64,000 bases of DNA from Oxalicibacterium faecigallinarum. GTDB taxonomy: Bacteria; Pseudomonadota; Gammaproteobacteria; Burkholderiales; Burkholderiaceae_D. The notes beneath the pieces were generated by a model. The model saw only the letters and a program-made list of their open reading frames with translations. It searched no databases and had not been told where the DNA came from. Below, in pieces: positions 36,578 to 47,100 of this stretch (position 1 is its first letter; every line of letters begins with the position of its first letter). The stretch is taken from the NCBI RefSeq assembly GCF_014635705.1, contig NZ_BMDI01000001.1, positions 698,008 to 762,007 on the forward strand. Reading direction: 5' to 3'. A program made the translations under genes and the position numbers.

Positions 36578-37371
36578 GCGATCAGATATCGCTTCCCGTC
36601 GCGCCACGCATGCGTACATCGACCAAGGCATTACTGATCGGTATCGTGTTGCTGGTGATTGCCAGCTTTGTGTCCTTGTCATTGAAATGGCAAGCCTTCT
36701 TCAGCAAGGAAGCGATCGACACCACCATCGAATTTCTGCGCGGCTTTTCGCCACCGGAGATGGCTACGCCCTTTCTTGCCCGTATCGCAGAAGCCACATT
36801 GGAAACCTTGGCGATGTCGGCAATCGGTACCCTGCTGGCGGCCTTGTTCGGCATGTTGTTATGCCTGTTTGCCAGTGGACGGTTCGGTCTCGCGTTGCGA
36901 CTGATCACACGCGGCATATTGAATGTGTTGCGCTCCATCCCGGAGCTCGTGTGGGCAGCGATTCTGCTGATTGCCGCCGGGCTGGGTCCATTTGCCGGTA
37001 CGCTTGCACTGGCAATCCATACCACGGGTGTACTCGGACGTTTATTCGCCGATACGCTGGAAAACTGTCCGCCGCATTCTGAAGACACCTTGCGGCTGAA
37101 TGGTGTTCGACCAAGTGCGGCTTTTCTCTATGCCACGTTGCCGCATTGCAGCCCGCAGATGATGTCGTACGTGCTCTATCGCTGGGAAAACAATATTCGG
37201 GCGGCAGCGATCCTTGGGGTGGTTGGTGCGGGTGGTCTTGGGCAAATGCTCAAATATCATCTGTCCTTGTTTCAGATGCATCAGGCAGCGACCGTCATCA
37301 TCGCCATGCTTCTGCTGGTTTGCGTGGTCGATGCAACGAGTTTTGCATTGCGGCGTAAGATGACGCGATAG
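36574..37371 (+). CDS. PhnE-like ABC permease 2
   Basis: Second membrane subunit, 265 aa from the ATG at 36574, whose first bases overlap the previous stop (ATGA). It repeats the PhnE pattern of its neighbour: NVLRSIPELVWAAILLIAAGLGPFAG and GVRPSAAFLYATLPHCSPQMMSYVLYRWENNIRAAAILG. Two consecutive related permeases indicate duplication and a heterodimer, as in several PhnCDE-type systems. Confidence 0.87.
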   Translation: MSDQISLPVAPRMRTSTKALLIGIVLLVIASFVSLSLKWQAFFSKEAIDTTIEFLRGFSPPEMATPFLARIAEATLETLAMSAIGTLLAALFGMLLCLFASGRFGLALRLITRGILNVLRSIPELVWAAILLIAAGLGPFAGTLALAIHTTGVLGRLFADTLENCPPHSEDTLRLNGVRPSAAFLYATLPHCSPQMMSYVLYRWENNIRAAAILGVVGAGGLGQMLKYHLSLFQMHQAATVIIAMLLLVCVVDATSFALRRKMTR

Positions 37372-37389
37372 GCATTCTTTTTTACGAAC

Positions 37390-38004
37390 ATGAGCAAGAC
37401 ATCACATTGGGATAAGGTTTATACCGAAAAGGCGCCTGACACTGTCAGTTGGTATGCGCCGCATCTGGACAAATCGCTGGCTCTGATTGAGCGCACAGCT
37501 GAATCGAAGGATGCCGCGATTATCGACGTCGGCGGTGGCGAGGCGACGCTCATCGATGACCTGCTGGCACGCGGTTATCGCGATCTGAGCATGCTGGATA
37601 TTTCGCAGGCAGCCATCGATGGTTGCAAAAAGAGGCTCGGTGACGCGGCAGATCGTATTTCCTGGCTGGCGGCAGATATCACACAGATAGAACTACCGGC
37701 GCAACGCTATGACATCTGGCATGACCGTGCCGTTTTTCATTTCCTGACCGAGGCATGGCAACGCGAAGCCTATGTGCGCCAAGTCATTCGCGCCATGAAA
37801 CCGGGAGGCAATGTGATTGTGGCGACGTTTGGCCCGGAAGGTCCACTGAGTTGCAGCGGACTGGAAACCGTGCGCTATGACAGTGACGGGCTGCATGGTG
37901 AGTTTGGCGAGCGCTTCAAGCTGGTGGAAAGTGCGATCGAACTGCATGCAACCCCGTTTGGATCGACCCAGCAATTTTTGTATTGCTACTGCAAGGTCGC
38001 CTGA
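37390..38004 (+). CDS. Class I SAM-dependent methyltransferase
   Basis: A 204-aa Rossmann methyltransferase. Motif I is AIIDVGGGEATLIDDLL, motif II is around LSMLDISQAAIDGCKKRLG, and a ADITQIELPAQRYDIWHDRAVFHFL segment follows, with IRAMKPGGNVIVATFGPEG. The opening HWDKVYTEKAPDTVSWYAPH is shared with small methyltransferases of the TehB/thiopurine-like kind. It is 18 bases past the permease and last of the plus-strand selenium genes. Methylation of a selenium compound for detoxification is an attractive guess but unproven. Confidence 0.78.
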   Translation: MSKTSHWDKVYTEKAPDTVSWYAPHLDKSLALIERTAESKDAAIIDVGGGEATLIDDLLARGYRDLSMLDISQAAIDGCKKRLGDAADRISWLAADITQIELPAQRYDIWHDRAVFHFLTEAWQREAYVRQVIRAMKPGGNVIVATFGPEGPLSCSGLETVRYDSDGLHGEFGERFKLVESAIELHATPFGSTQQFLYCYCKVA

Positions 38005-38047
38005 TCGGCTCCGATGGCTGCTACGTTCGGGTGCTGCCATGAAATAG

Positions 38048-38143
38048 TGGCGGAAGGAAGCGGGAGTCGAACCCACCCGGCGACGCGTGGCGCCACCAAC
38101 CGGGTTTGAAGCCCGGCCGCCCCACCAGGGACGATTTCCTTCC
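38048..38143 (-). tRNA. selC: tRNA-Sec (anticodon TCA)
   Basis: A 96-base tRNA on the minus strand with the selenocysteine shape. It has an 8-bp acceptor stem (GGAAGGAA with TTCCTTCC), discriminator G and encoded CCA, a 5-bp anticodon stem (CCGGG with CCCGG) closing a loop with TTCAAA (anticodon TCA), and a long variable arm. The T-loop is GTTCGACTC. The overall sequence lines up with E. coli selC. It begins 9 bases past the selB stop on the same strand, so it is likely made by processing of the selB transcript. Confidence 0.97.
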
Positions 38144-38152
38144 TTGTTCTTC

Positions 38153-40063
38153 TCAGCCCTGCTTCTGAAACAGGATACTGCCCGGGCGCAGCAAATGTTC
38201 ATCGCCGACGCGCCGCAAAAAACCGATACGATCAAAAAACTCCAGAATCTGAATCGCGCGCTTGCGCCCCAGCCCTGTTGCATCACGATACCTTGCTGCC
38301 GTGACCTTGCCATCCGTCGCACCAATCTGCTTCGCCAGATCAGCCAGTTGCTGTACGACATCAGGATGATAATAAAGGTCCTTCACGATTTGGTATACCT
38401 CGCCCGCCTTCGCCATGCGAATCATGACATGACGTACCTGGGTCTCGGGCAGGTTGCTGCTGCTGGCAATATCACGCACCCACGGCGGATCGAAACGCCC
38501 TTCGCGTAACAACGGCAAGGTTTTCTCGCTGACGATTTTTTCCGCCGCCAGCAACTGTACGCCGTGCGCAGGCAAATGTACAAAGCCGTTGCGCTCCTGT
38601 ACCACCTTGTGCGTGACCAGGCGCTGCACCAATCTCTGCCATAACGCGTCCGGCATGCGCGGAATCGCCAGCCTTCTGACACGTTGTCGATCCGGACCGA
38701 TATCTTCGGGAAAACGCGCATGAAATGCTTCCAGCGTTTGCACGATTGCAGATTGGCTCTCGGATAAACGTGCTTGCGCAATGATCCATTGATTCTTCTC
38801 ATCGGTCACCGCATCGGTAAGCGAAGCGGGATCGAATGGCCAGTCTTTCAATCCGGCACTGCGCAACCAATCACCGCCGTGAATCCCGAAGGCAGAAGAT
38901 GCCAGCGATCCGGCGAATCGTACCGCCGGATCATCCTGTTCCTGCGATTTCAGAAAACGCAGACGCTCTTCGGTCTGACGGTACCGTGCAGGCGCCTGTG
39001 TATCCAACACCTTGCCGCCGGCAATCGTACGCGTAGCGGATGCATCACGCAGGATGAATCGATCGCCCTGCCATGCATGCATTGCTTGCTGCAATACCAG
39101 TTGCACCAACCCTGATTCGCCCGGTGCCAATGAAGCTTGTCCCAGAATCGCTACCGATGCCATGCAGTCCTGTGTCGCCAGATGCAGATGGACCTGGGTA
39201 CCTGATCGCAGTACGTTCGCCTCCGTTGCTGCTACCTGCAACCAAACATCCATGCGCTGCGAACTCTGTGCGATTGCCGGATCGCACAAAATTTGCCCAC
39301 GCTCGACCTTGCTACGATCCAGACCGACAAGACCGATTGCACAACGCTGCCCTGCATTGGCCTGTTCGACAGCGTGGTTGTGAACATGAAGGCTGCGAAC
39401 ACGATACGAATGATCCGGATCATGTGCCAAGCACAATGCATCGCCAATATGTACGCTGCCTTCCCCAATACTGCCTGCCACTACCGTGCCGACACCATCG
39501 AGCGTGAACACACGATCCAGTCCCATCCTGAAAGCAGCGTGTGTGGGAGCCGTGACATTGGTCACCTGGACCTGTGTCAGCAACAGGTTGCGCACGGCAT
39601 CAATACCTTCACCGCTGATTGCCGATGCAGGCAGCACCGGGTAATCCTCGAGTCCGTGCAATGCAAGCAAATCAGTGACTTGCCTGATTCTTTCTTCCCG
39701 CAAGGCGGTGTCTGCCTTGTCGATCTTGGTCAGGATGGCTGCACCGCGCTGCACACCGAGTAAAGACAGTACGGTCAGATGTTCGATGGTTTGCGGCATG
39801 ATGCCGTCATCTGCCGCCACCAGCAGCAGACCGAAATCGATGCCGCTTGCGCCTGCCACCATGGTACGCACCAGTTTTTCATGGCCGGGCATATCGACAA
39901 AACCGATCATGCCGCCTTGGTCAGTCGGCAGGTAGGCATAGCCCAGCTCAATCGTAATGCCACGTTTTTTTTCTTCCGGCAGACGATCACCATCAATACC
40001 GGTCAGTGCGCGTACCAGCGCTGTCTTGCCATGATCAATGTGCCCCGCTGTGCCGACAATCAT
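38153..40063 (-). CDS. selB: Selenocysteine-specific elongation factor SelB
   Basis: GTPase of 636 aa that brings Sec-tRNA to UGA codons by binding the SECIS hairpin. The G domain has GTAGHIDHGKTALVRALTG, DMPGHEKL (G3) and TKIDKAD. The domain II/III region includes GTVVAGSI. The C-terminal half holds the winged-helix repeats that bind SECIS RNA (VRHVMIRMAKAGEVYQIV and YRDATGLGRKRAIQILEFFDRIG). ATG 40063 has GAGG upstream and lies 7 bases past selA. It is followed directly by tRNA-Sec. Confidence 0.96.
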   Translation of the reverse strand: MIVGTAGHIDHGKTALVRALTGIDGDRLPEEKKRGITIELGYAYLPTDQGGMIGFVDMPGHEKLVRTMVAGASGIDFGLLLVAADDGIMPQTIEHLTVLSLLGVQRGAAILTKIDKADTALREERIRQVTDLLALHGLEDYPVLPASAISGEGIDAVRNLLLTQVQVTNVTAPTHAAFRMGLDRVFTLDGVGTVVAGSIGEGSVHIGDALCLAHDPDHSYRVRSLHVHNHAVEQANAGQRCAIGLVGLDRSKVERGQILCDPAIAQSSQRMDVWLQVAATEANVLRSGTQVHLHLATQDCMASVAILGQASLAPGESGLVQLVLQQAMHAWQGDRFILRDASATRTIAGGKVLDTQAPARYRQTEERLRFLKSQEQDDPAVRFAGSLASSAFGIHGGDWLRSAGLKDWPFDPASLTDAVTDEKNQWIIAQARLSESQSAIVQTLEAFHARFPEDIGPDRQRVRRLAIPRMPDALWQRLVQRLVTHKVVQERNGFVHLPAHGVQLLAAEKIVSEKTLPLLREGRFDPPWVRDIASSSNLPETQVRHVMIRMAKAGEVYQIVKDLYYHPDVVQQLADLAKQIGATDGKVTAARYRDATGLGRKRAIQILEFFDRIGFLRRVGDEHLLRPGSILFQKQG

Positions 40064-40070
40064 GCGTGCC

Positions 40071-41519
40071 TCATGCGAGTTGCGTATGTAAGGCGTCGAG
40101 TTGGATCAGCACGTCCTCTGCCCGGTCCAGACAGCGGCAATCGAGCAATAAGCGATCGTCGGATACGCGACCTATGATCGGAACGGGCAAGCGACGCAAG
40201 GCTTCAGCCAGACCATCCAGTGCCGAGCCGGTACCACGCTTGCCAGACAGAATCGGCGCAATTGCCAGTCCGCTCGATGGCAGACGGTCAACCGGTAATG
40301 AGCCGGACCCAATCTGACTCGACGTCTCTTGCAAACTCACCGTGTAACGCCCTGCCAGCGCAGTCTGCAAAGGTTGCAGCAAGGTGGCCGCCATTTGTGC
40401 CACCTGCTCTTGTGATCGTGTCAGCCAGCGCAAGGTAGGCAGATCACGGGTCAATAATTCCGGTTGCAGATACAGCATGAGCGTTGCCTCAAGTGCTGCC
40501 AGCGGCAACTTGGAAAGACGCAAGGCGCGCTTCATCGGAAACTTGCGAATACGTGTAATCAGGTCACGTTCGCCGACAATCAAACCTGCTTGCGGGCCGC
40601 CGAGCAATTTGTCGCCAGAGAACGTTACAACGCCACATCCGGCGGATAACATCTCCTGCGGTGTTGGTTCGTGTGGCAAACCATACTGCGCCATGTCGAC
40701 CAGCGAGCCGCTACCCAGATCAGTCACCAGCGCAACGCCATGTTCGCGCGCAAGCGGCGCCAACTGGGCTTCGGTTACCGATGACGTAAAACCCTGTACC
40801 GCGTAATTGCTGGTGTGGACTTTCATCAACATCGCCGTGCGGGAAGTGATTGCACGTTGATAATCGGCCAGATGCGTGCGATTGGTCGTGCCGACTTCCA
40901 CCATGCTGGCACCGGCGCTTGCCATGACATCCGGCATGCGAAAGGCACCGCCGATTTCGACGAGTTCACCACGCGAGACAATCACCTCCTTGCCACCGGC
41001 CAGAGCTGCAATCGATAGCAGCACGGCAGCGGCATTATTGTTGACGACCGTAGCGGCTTCTGCACCGGTAATCTCGCACAACAATCCTTCGACAATACTG
41101 TCGCGATCTCCTCGACCGCCGCTGGTCAGATCGTATTCAAGATTGTTCGGCCCCTCCATCATCGTTGTCAGGTGACGGATCGCAGTCTCGGGCAATACCG
41201 AGCGCCCCAGATTGGTATGAATGACAGTACCTGTCAGATTGATGACGCGCTGCATGCGCGGCGTTAGCCGTGCATCAATGGCTGTTTGCAGTTTGAGGGT
41301 CAGAGATTCGGGTTGAATCTCTTGTACTGGCAAGGCATCCACCTTGATCTGCGTACGAAGTTGCTCTAACAGATGACGCGCATGATCAGCGACAAGCGTA
41401 TGTCCATGCGTAACAATGAGTGCCTGTGTTGCAGGCAATCGCAGCAGCTTGTCGATCGAAGGCAGATCCTGGGGCCTTGCCTTCGAGCCGTGAACCACGG
41501 ACTCTCCGGTCGTTGCCAT
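40071..41519 (-). CDS. selA: L-seryl-tRNA(Sec) selenium transferase SelA
   Basis: PLP enzyme of 482 aa converting Ser-tRNA(Sec) to Sec-tRNA(Sec) with selenophosphate. The N-terminal domain has LPSIDKLLRLPATQALIVTHG. INLTGTVIHTNLGRSVLPE and NNLEYDLTSGGRGDRD are family blocks, and VTFSGDKLLGGPQAGLIVG carries the PLP lysine. Its ATG overlaps the fdhE stop by one base (TAATG), so the two are translationally coupled. Confidence 0.96.
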   Translation of the reverse strand: MATTGESVVHGSKARPQDLPSIDKLLRLPATQALIVTHGHTLVADHARHLLEQLRTQIKVDALPVQEIQPESLTLKLQTAIDARLTPRMQRVINLTGTVIHTNLGRSVLPETAIRHLTTMMEGPNNLEYDLTSGGRGDRDSIVEGLLCEITGAEAATVVNNNAAAVLLSIAALAGGKEVIVSRGELVEIGGAFRMPDVMASAGASMVEVGTTNRTHLADYQRAITSRTAMLMKVHTSNYAVQGFTSSVTEAQLAPLAREHGVALVTDLGSGSLVDMAQYGLPHEPTPQEMLSAGCGVVTFSGDKLLGGPQAGLIVGERDLITRIRKFPMKRALRLSKLPLAALEATLMLYLQPELLTRDLPTLRWLTRSQEQVAQMAATLLQPLQTALAGRYTVSLQETSSQIGSGSLPVDRLPSSGLAIAPILSGKRGTGSALDGLAEALRRLPVPIIGRVSDDRLLLDCRCLDRAEDVLIQLDALHTQLA

Positions 41520-42532
41520 TAGTGGCCTCCGCCGGGATCAGTCTCGGGAGCTTCCGGATCGCCAAACAACAGCATCAGATTGATGCCGTGACGTTGAAAA
41601 CCTGCTTCGGACACCAGCAGATCCAGTGTTAATGAAGCCAGGTCATCGGCCACAGGTTCGACGACCTGATTGCGCTCCATGCGCACTATCTTCAGATAAT
41701 GACCGCATTCGTCACAGGTCTCGGCTTCGATGGCTTCCTTCTTTGCTGCTGCAGAGCTGACCTCTTCTGCCTGCAAGGACTGGTAGTGAATCCCCTTCGT
41801 TCCTTCGCAATGCGTACATTTGATACGCACTACATGCCACTGCGCAGAACACAGGGAACAATGTACGTAACGGTAAGTGCCATCCGCATCAATGCGTGAG
41901 ATGGATGCTGTCGGCAGACTGCCGCAGCATGGACAACGCGTCGCATCGTCCGTACGACCAAATGGTGCGGTACGATCCGCGCCGTGCGCCTTTTGCACGG
42001 CGGTGACCATGTGTACCCAATAAACCTGCAGGCCAGCGGCAATCAGCGGCGCTGCAGCCATGTCGAGCCCGAACATGATGTTGTTCAACAGACGATCTGC
42101 CTGCTGTTCAATTTCCTGATCGGTCAGTTGCAGGACATTGCGAATAACCGTGCCTGCGGCTTCTTGCGTTTGCATGGCAGGCAACATGCCTTCAAGCATC
42201 TTGCGCAACACGGCAATCCACTGCGGATCGCGCGGCCATAGCGGTGCAGGCAATGCAGGCTTGCCGGCCATAGCGGCAGCCTCCAGTGCGGCAGTGTCAG
42301 GCAGTGAAACGGTTGGGAACGATTGCAATGCGACGTGTTGCGCATGTGCGATATCGGCGGCGAATAGAAGAAAATCACGCATTGCGTGATCATGCGCCAC
42401 CTGGCGCAGACGGGCTTCCCGCGAGGAAAACAAGTCGAACGCCTGCGGCAAGCGCAGGAATTCGACCTGATGTCCGGCACGGACCGCGATTTCTTCAGGG
42501 CTGAGCAGTCTGCTCGCTTGGCTGATAGTCAT
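41519..42532 (-). CDS. fdhE: Formate dehydrogenase accessory protein FdhE
   Basis: Rubredoxin-like accessory protein of 337 aa needed for activity of membrane formate dehydrogenases. The C-terminal half has four metal-binding Cys pairs: RCPCCGSLP, CSLCSAQW, CTHCEGTKG and CDECGHYLK. The N-terminal half (about 1-180) is helical. It sits between the dehydrogenase gamma subunit and selA, overlapping selA by one base. Confidence 0.93.
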   Translation of the reverse strand: MTISQASRLLSPEEIAVRAGHQVEFLRLPQAFDLFSSREARLRQVAHDHAMRDFLLFAADIAHAQHVALQSFPTVSLPDTAALEAAAMAGKPALPAPLWPRDPQWIAVLRKMLEGMLPAMQTQEAAGTVIRNVLQLTDQEIEQQADRLLNNIMFGLDMAAAPLIAAGLQVYWVHMVTAVQKAHGADRTAPFGRTDDATRCPCCGSLPTASISRIDADGTYRYVHCSLCSAQWHVVRIKCTHCEGTKGIHYQSLQAEEVSSAAAKKEAIEAETCDECGHYLKIVRMERNQVVEPVADDLASLTLDLLVSEAGFQRHGINLMLLFGDPEAPETDPGGGH

Positions 42533-42554
42533 GCAGCGATTGTGCCCTCAAAGA

Positions 42555-43175
42555 TCATTCTTTTCCAGTGATTTTCTTGTACCAGAGCGGATGATGTTTG
42601 CGCGCCCAGTTCTCACTGACGGTGCCACGTGTCATCGCTTGTACGGATCCCTTGACCCAGATTGCTGCATAGATGTGAATGATCACGCTGACGATCAGCA
42701 AGGTTGCAGCAATCGCGTGAACCAGTACCGCAATCCGGCGCACGACAATCGGGAACAGATCGGCAAACCAAGGGCGCCAGAACATGAAGCCTGTCACAAG
42801 CAACAGGATCAGACTGATGCCGAAAATCCAGAACACGATCTTCTGTCCGGCATTGTATTTGCCAACCGGCGGCATGGCATCCTCATCGCCTTTCAGCAGA
42901 TCAGGTGAATGCTTGAGCCAGGCCGTATCTTCTCTGGTCCAGAAATTGTCCCGCCAGACCTGAAAGAACAGGAACACGAAGCCCAGCACCATCAACACGC
43001 CAAAGAACGGGTGCAGGATACGCGTCCATGAACCGCCACCAAACAAGGCACTGAAGAAGTACATCGAGGGATGGAAAATTGCCAGACCCGACAGGCCGGC
43101 GCAGATAAACAGGATGGCCACCGCCCAGTGATTCATGCGGGTGGCATCACCATATCGACGAATGCGTTTGGTCAT
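42555..43175 (-). CDS. fdoI: Formate dehydrogenase cytochrome b556 (gamma) subunit
   Basis: Integral membrane subunit of 206 aa with four helices carrying two hemes b. It passes electrons from the periplasmic formate dehydrogenase to quinone. His in TRMNHWAVAILFICAGLSGLA (helix 1), ILHPFFGVLMVLG (helix 2), LVHAIAATLLIVSVIIHIY (helix 4) provides heme ligands. AGGAGA precedes the ATG. It follows the beta-subunit gene by 9 bases. Confidence 0.92.
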   Translation of the reverse strand: MTKRIRRYGDATRMNHWAVAILFICAGLSGLAIFHPSMYFFSALFGGGSWTRILHPFFGVLMVLGFVFLFFQVWRDNFWTREDTAWLKHSPDLLKGDEDAMPPVGKYNAGQKIVFWIFGISLILLLVTGFMFWRPWFADLFPIVVRRIAVLVHAIAATLLIVSVIIHIYAAIWVKGSVQAMTRGTVSENWARKHHPLWYKKITGKE

Positions 43176-43184
43176 GTCGGTCTC

Positions 43185-44132
43185 CTAGACGATGTCAGCA
43201 TCGTTCTTGCGTCGCTCTGCAGCCAGACGCTCGGCTTCGCTTTTCTCTTCCTCGTCAGCGTGTGCATCCGCATCCAGCGGGCCAACCTTGATGTAATGGA
43301 AGAAACCAGCGAACGCCGCGCCGATCATGGCAGCAACGGCCAGCGGCTTGGCAGCGCCCTTCCACAACGCAACCAACGGGCTGATGGTCGGATTTTCCGG
43401 CAAGCCGTGATACAGCTTCGGCTGATCGGCATGTTGCAACACATACATCACGTGTGTGCCGCCAACGCCTTGCGGGTCATAGACACCGGCATTTTCGTAG
43501 CCGCGCTCCTTCAGATCGACGATCCTGTCAGCCGCATACTCATGCATTGCCTCTTTCGTACCGAAGCGAATTGCACCGGTCGGGCAAGCCTTCACGCATG
43601 CTGGCTCCAGACCGACTGTAACGCGGTCGGAACACAACGAGCACTTATAGGCCTTGTCGTCTTTCTTGCTGATACGCGGCACATCGAACGGGCAGCCGAT
43701 CACGCAATTACCGCAACCGATGCAGTTTTCACTGATGAAGTCGACAATGCCGTTGGTATATTTGACGATCGCGCCTGGTGCCGGACAGGCTTTCAGACAG
43801 CCAGGATCTTCGCAGTGCATGCAGCCATCCTTGCGGATCAGCCATTCCAGTCGCGTGCCTTCATCCTTGACCGGCATTTCGACTTCGGAATAACGCATGA
43901 CTGTCCATGATTCCGGCGTCAGATCACGCGGATTATCGTAGGTACCGTGCGTTTCGCCGACTTCGTCACGCAAGTCGTTCCATTGCATACAAGCGACCTG
44001 ACATGCCTTGCAGCCAATGCAACTTGGCACGTCAATCAGTTTCGCCAGTGCCGGCGCATTACTACGCACCTGCGGCGTCGGCGTGGTGGTCGCCGAGCGC
44101 AGTGCGATATCGAGGGATTGTAGTGATGACAT
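43185..44132 (-). CDS. fdoH: Formate dehydrogenase iron-sulfur (beta) subunit
   Basis: Electron-transfer subunit of 315 aa with four [4Fe-4S] clusters: [51 protein letters not shown] and CSLCSDR leading to [13 protein letters not shown]-terminal transmembrane helix (about residues 258-280) anchors it to the gamma subunit, as in FdnH/FdoH. The tail is charged ([16 protein letters not shown]). It is 12 bases past the catalytic subunit gene. Confidence 0.94.
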   Translation of the reverse strand: MSSLQSLDIALRSATTTPTPQVRSNAPALAKLIDVPSCIGCKACQVACMQWNDLRDEVGETHGTYDNPRDLTPESWTVMRYSEVEMPVKDEGTRLEWLIRKDGCMHCEDPGCLKACPAPGAIVKYTNGIVDFISENCIGCGNCVIGCPFDVPRISKKDDKAYKCSLCSDRVTVGLEPACVKACPTGAIRFGTKEAMHEYAADRIVDLKERGYENAGVYDPQGVGGTHVMYVLQHADQPKLYHGLPENPTISPLVALWKGAAKPLAVAAMIGAAFAGFFHYIKVGPLDADAHADEEEKSEAERLAAERRKNDADIV

Positions 44133-44144
44133 GTGCGTTCTCCC

Positions 44145-47100
44145 TTATGCCTTCTCGATGTTGACGGTGAACGACTTGTACTCAGGCGTGTTCGTATTGG
44201 CATCGCCAACGAACGGCGTCAGTGTATTGACCAGATAGCCTTTCTTGGCCACACCCACAAAGCCCCAGTGATTGGGCAAGCCCACGGTATCGATCTTCTT
44301 GCCATCCACATCCAGTTGCGGAATACGTTTGCTGACCACGGCAACACACTTGATGAAGCCGCGATTTGACGAGACCTTGACCCAGTCGCCATTGGCGATC
44401 CCCTTGGCCTTGGCCAGCTCTTCGCCGATTTCGACGAATTGCTGCGGCTGGATGATCGCCGAGGTCTTGACGTTTTTGGTCCAGTAGTGGAAATGCTCGG
44501 TCAGTCGATAGCTGGTCGCAACGTAAGGGAATTTATCCGGCTTGCCAAAAGCCTCCATGTCATTCTTGAAGACACGCGCTGCCGGATTGGCACGCGCCTT
44601 CGCATTGTTCGGATGCATTGGATTGTTGACCAATGGTGATTCGAACGGCTCATAGTGCTCCGGTAACGGACCGTCTGCCATGCCGCTTGGTGCGAACAGA
44701 CGCGCCACGCCTTCCGACGTCATGATGAACGGCTGGACACGATCCGGATCATTTGGATTGGCATCCGGACGAATATCCGGAATATCCGAACCGCCCCACG
44801 TCGTGCCATTCCACTGCACCAGCTTACGTGTGGCATCCCATGGCTTGCCATCCGGCGCTGACGATGCGGCGTTGTACAGGATGCGGCGGTTGGCTGGCCA
44901 TGCCCAGGCCCAGTTCAACGTCTGACCTATGCCCCACGGATCGGAGTTGTCGCGACGTGCCATCTGATTGCCCGCCTGCGTCCAGCTACCGGCATAAATC
45001 CAGCATCCGCAAGCCGTACTGCCATCGTCACGCAATAGACCGAAGCCGGACAACTGCTCGCCCGACTTTGCCAGCACCTTGGTTGCATCCTTCGGATCGA
45101 ACACATCACCCAAGGCTTTGCCATTGAATTCCATGGCCAACTCTTGAGGCGACGGACTGTGTGGAATCTTGTACGGCCAGGTCAGATTCAGGATCGGATC
45201 TGCCCATGCACCGCCCTCCTTCTGGTAAGCGGTCTTCATGCGATGGAACAGATCACCGATGATCTCGGCATCACCACGCGCTTCACCCGGAGGTTCCGCG
45301 CCTTTCCAGTGCCATTGCAGCCAGCGACCGGAATTGGTCAGCGAACCATCTTCTTCTGCAAAACAGACGCAAGGCAGACGGAACACTGTGGTCTGGATTT
45401 CTTCCGTCTTGACGTCGTTGTACTCGCCATGGTTCTTCCAGAACTCGGCAGTCTCCGTCGCCAGTGGATCGATGCTGACCAGGAACTTGAGTTTGGACAG
45501 ACCGGCAATGATCTTGCCCTTGTTCGGGAAAGAGCCGACCGGATTGAAACCCTGACAGATGTAGCCATTCATCTTGCCCTGATTCATCAGCTCGAAGGCC
45601 TGCAAAATGTCGTAAACCTTGTCCAGCTTGGGCAGATAATCGAATGCCCAGTTATTTTCTGCGGTCGCCGCATTTCCCCACCACGCTTTTTGCAAGCTGA
45701 CGAAGAACTTCGGATAGTTCTGCCAGAAGCTCATCTGGTTAGGACGCAAAGGCTTGAGCGCGCGCGGCTTGTAGTAGGTTTCCAGATCCTGCTCGGCTTC
45801 GTTCGGCAGCGACAGGTAGCCAGGCAAGGAGTTGGACAGCAATCCAAGGTCGGTCAGACCCTGAATATTGCTGTGACCACGCAAGGCGTTCATGCCACCG
45901 CCTGCAATACCGATATTGCCGAGCAACAGCTGCATGATGGCCGCGGTACGGATCATCTGCGAGCCCTGGCTATGTTGTGTCCAGCCCAGCGCGTACATGA
46001 TGGTCATGGCCTTGTTTGGCACTGCAGTCTCGGCAATCATGCTGCACACCTTAAGGAACTTGTCCTTCGGCGTACCGGTAATGCGACTGACCAGTTCCGG
46101 CGTGTAGCGCGAGTAATGCTGCTTCATGATCTGCAGCACGCAGCGCGGATTTTCCATTGTCATATCGACTTTGGCGAATCCCTGCTCGTCCAGCTCGTAA
46201 GCCCATTTTTTATTGTCGTAGCGTCGCTTGGTTTCGTCGTAGCCAGTGAACAGGCCATCCTCGAAGCCATAGTCCGCGCCGACAATAAACGTCGCGTTGG
46301 TGTAATGACGAACGTATTCCGTCTGAATCTTGTTATTGGACAGCAGATAGTTGAGCACACCACCGAGGAAGGCGATATCACTACCCGCGCGAATCGGCGC
46401 ATAGTAATCGCTCATCGCAGCCGAACGCGTATAGCGCGGATCGACAACGATCAGACGTGCCTTGTTGTGATGCTTTGCTTCAATAACCCATTTGAAACCG
46501 CAAGGATGGGCTTCGGCGGCATTACCGCCCATGATAAGTACGAGATCGGCGTTTTTGATGTCAACCCAGTGGTTGGTCATCGCGCCTCGTCCAAACGTCG
46601 GAGCCAGACTGGCTACCGTAGGACCGTGTCAGACCCTCGCCTGATTGTCGAAGACGAGCATCCCCATCGATCTCATCACCTTATGGGTGATGTAGCCGGT
46701 TTCATTGGGAGATGCTGAAGCAGCCAGCATGCCGGTTGTCGTCCAGCGATTGACCAGCTTGCCGTCGTCGGTGCGGGCGACAAAATTGGCGTCGCGATCT
46801 TCTTTCATGAGCTTGGCAATGCGCGCCATCGCGGTGTCCCACGAAATGCGCGTCCACTCCTTGCTGCCGGGCTCGCGGACTTCCGGATACTTGAGGCGTA
46901 AAGGACTATGAACAAAGTCCAGCAGACCAGCGCCTTTCGGGCACAGTGTGCCACGATTGACCGGGTGATCCGGATCGCCTTCGATATGCATGATGCTGGC
47001 GGTGACGTTCTTGGCCTTATCGCCAAGGCTGTACATGATGAGGCCGCAACCTACCGAACAATACGGACACGTATTCCGTGTCTCCGTCGCGCGCGAGAGT

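Noticed and set aside
45144-46718. Plus-strand open frame of 524 codons
   Set aside because: Antisense shadow of the formate dehydrogenase alpha gene, which is strongly conserved on the other strand.
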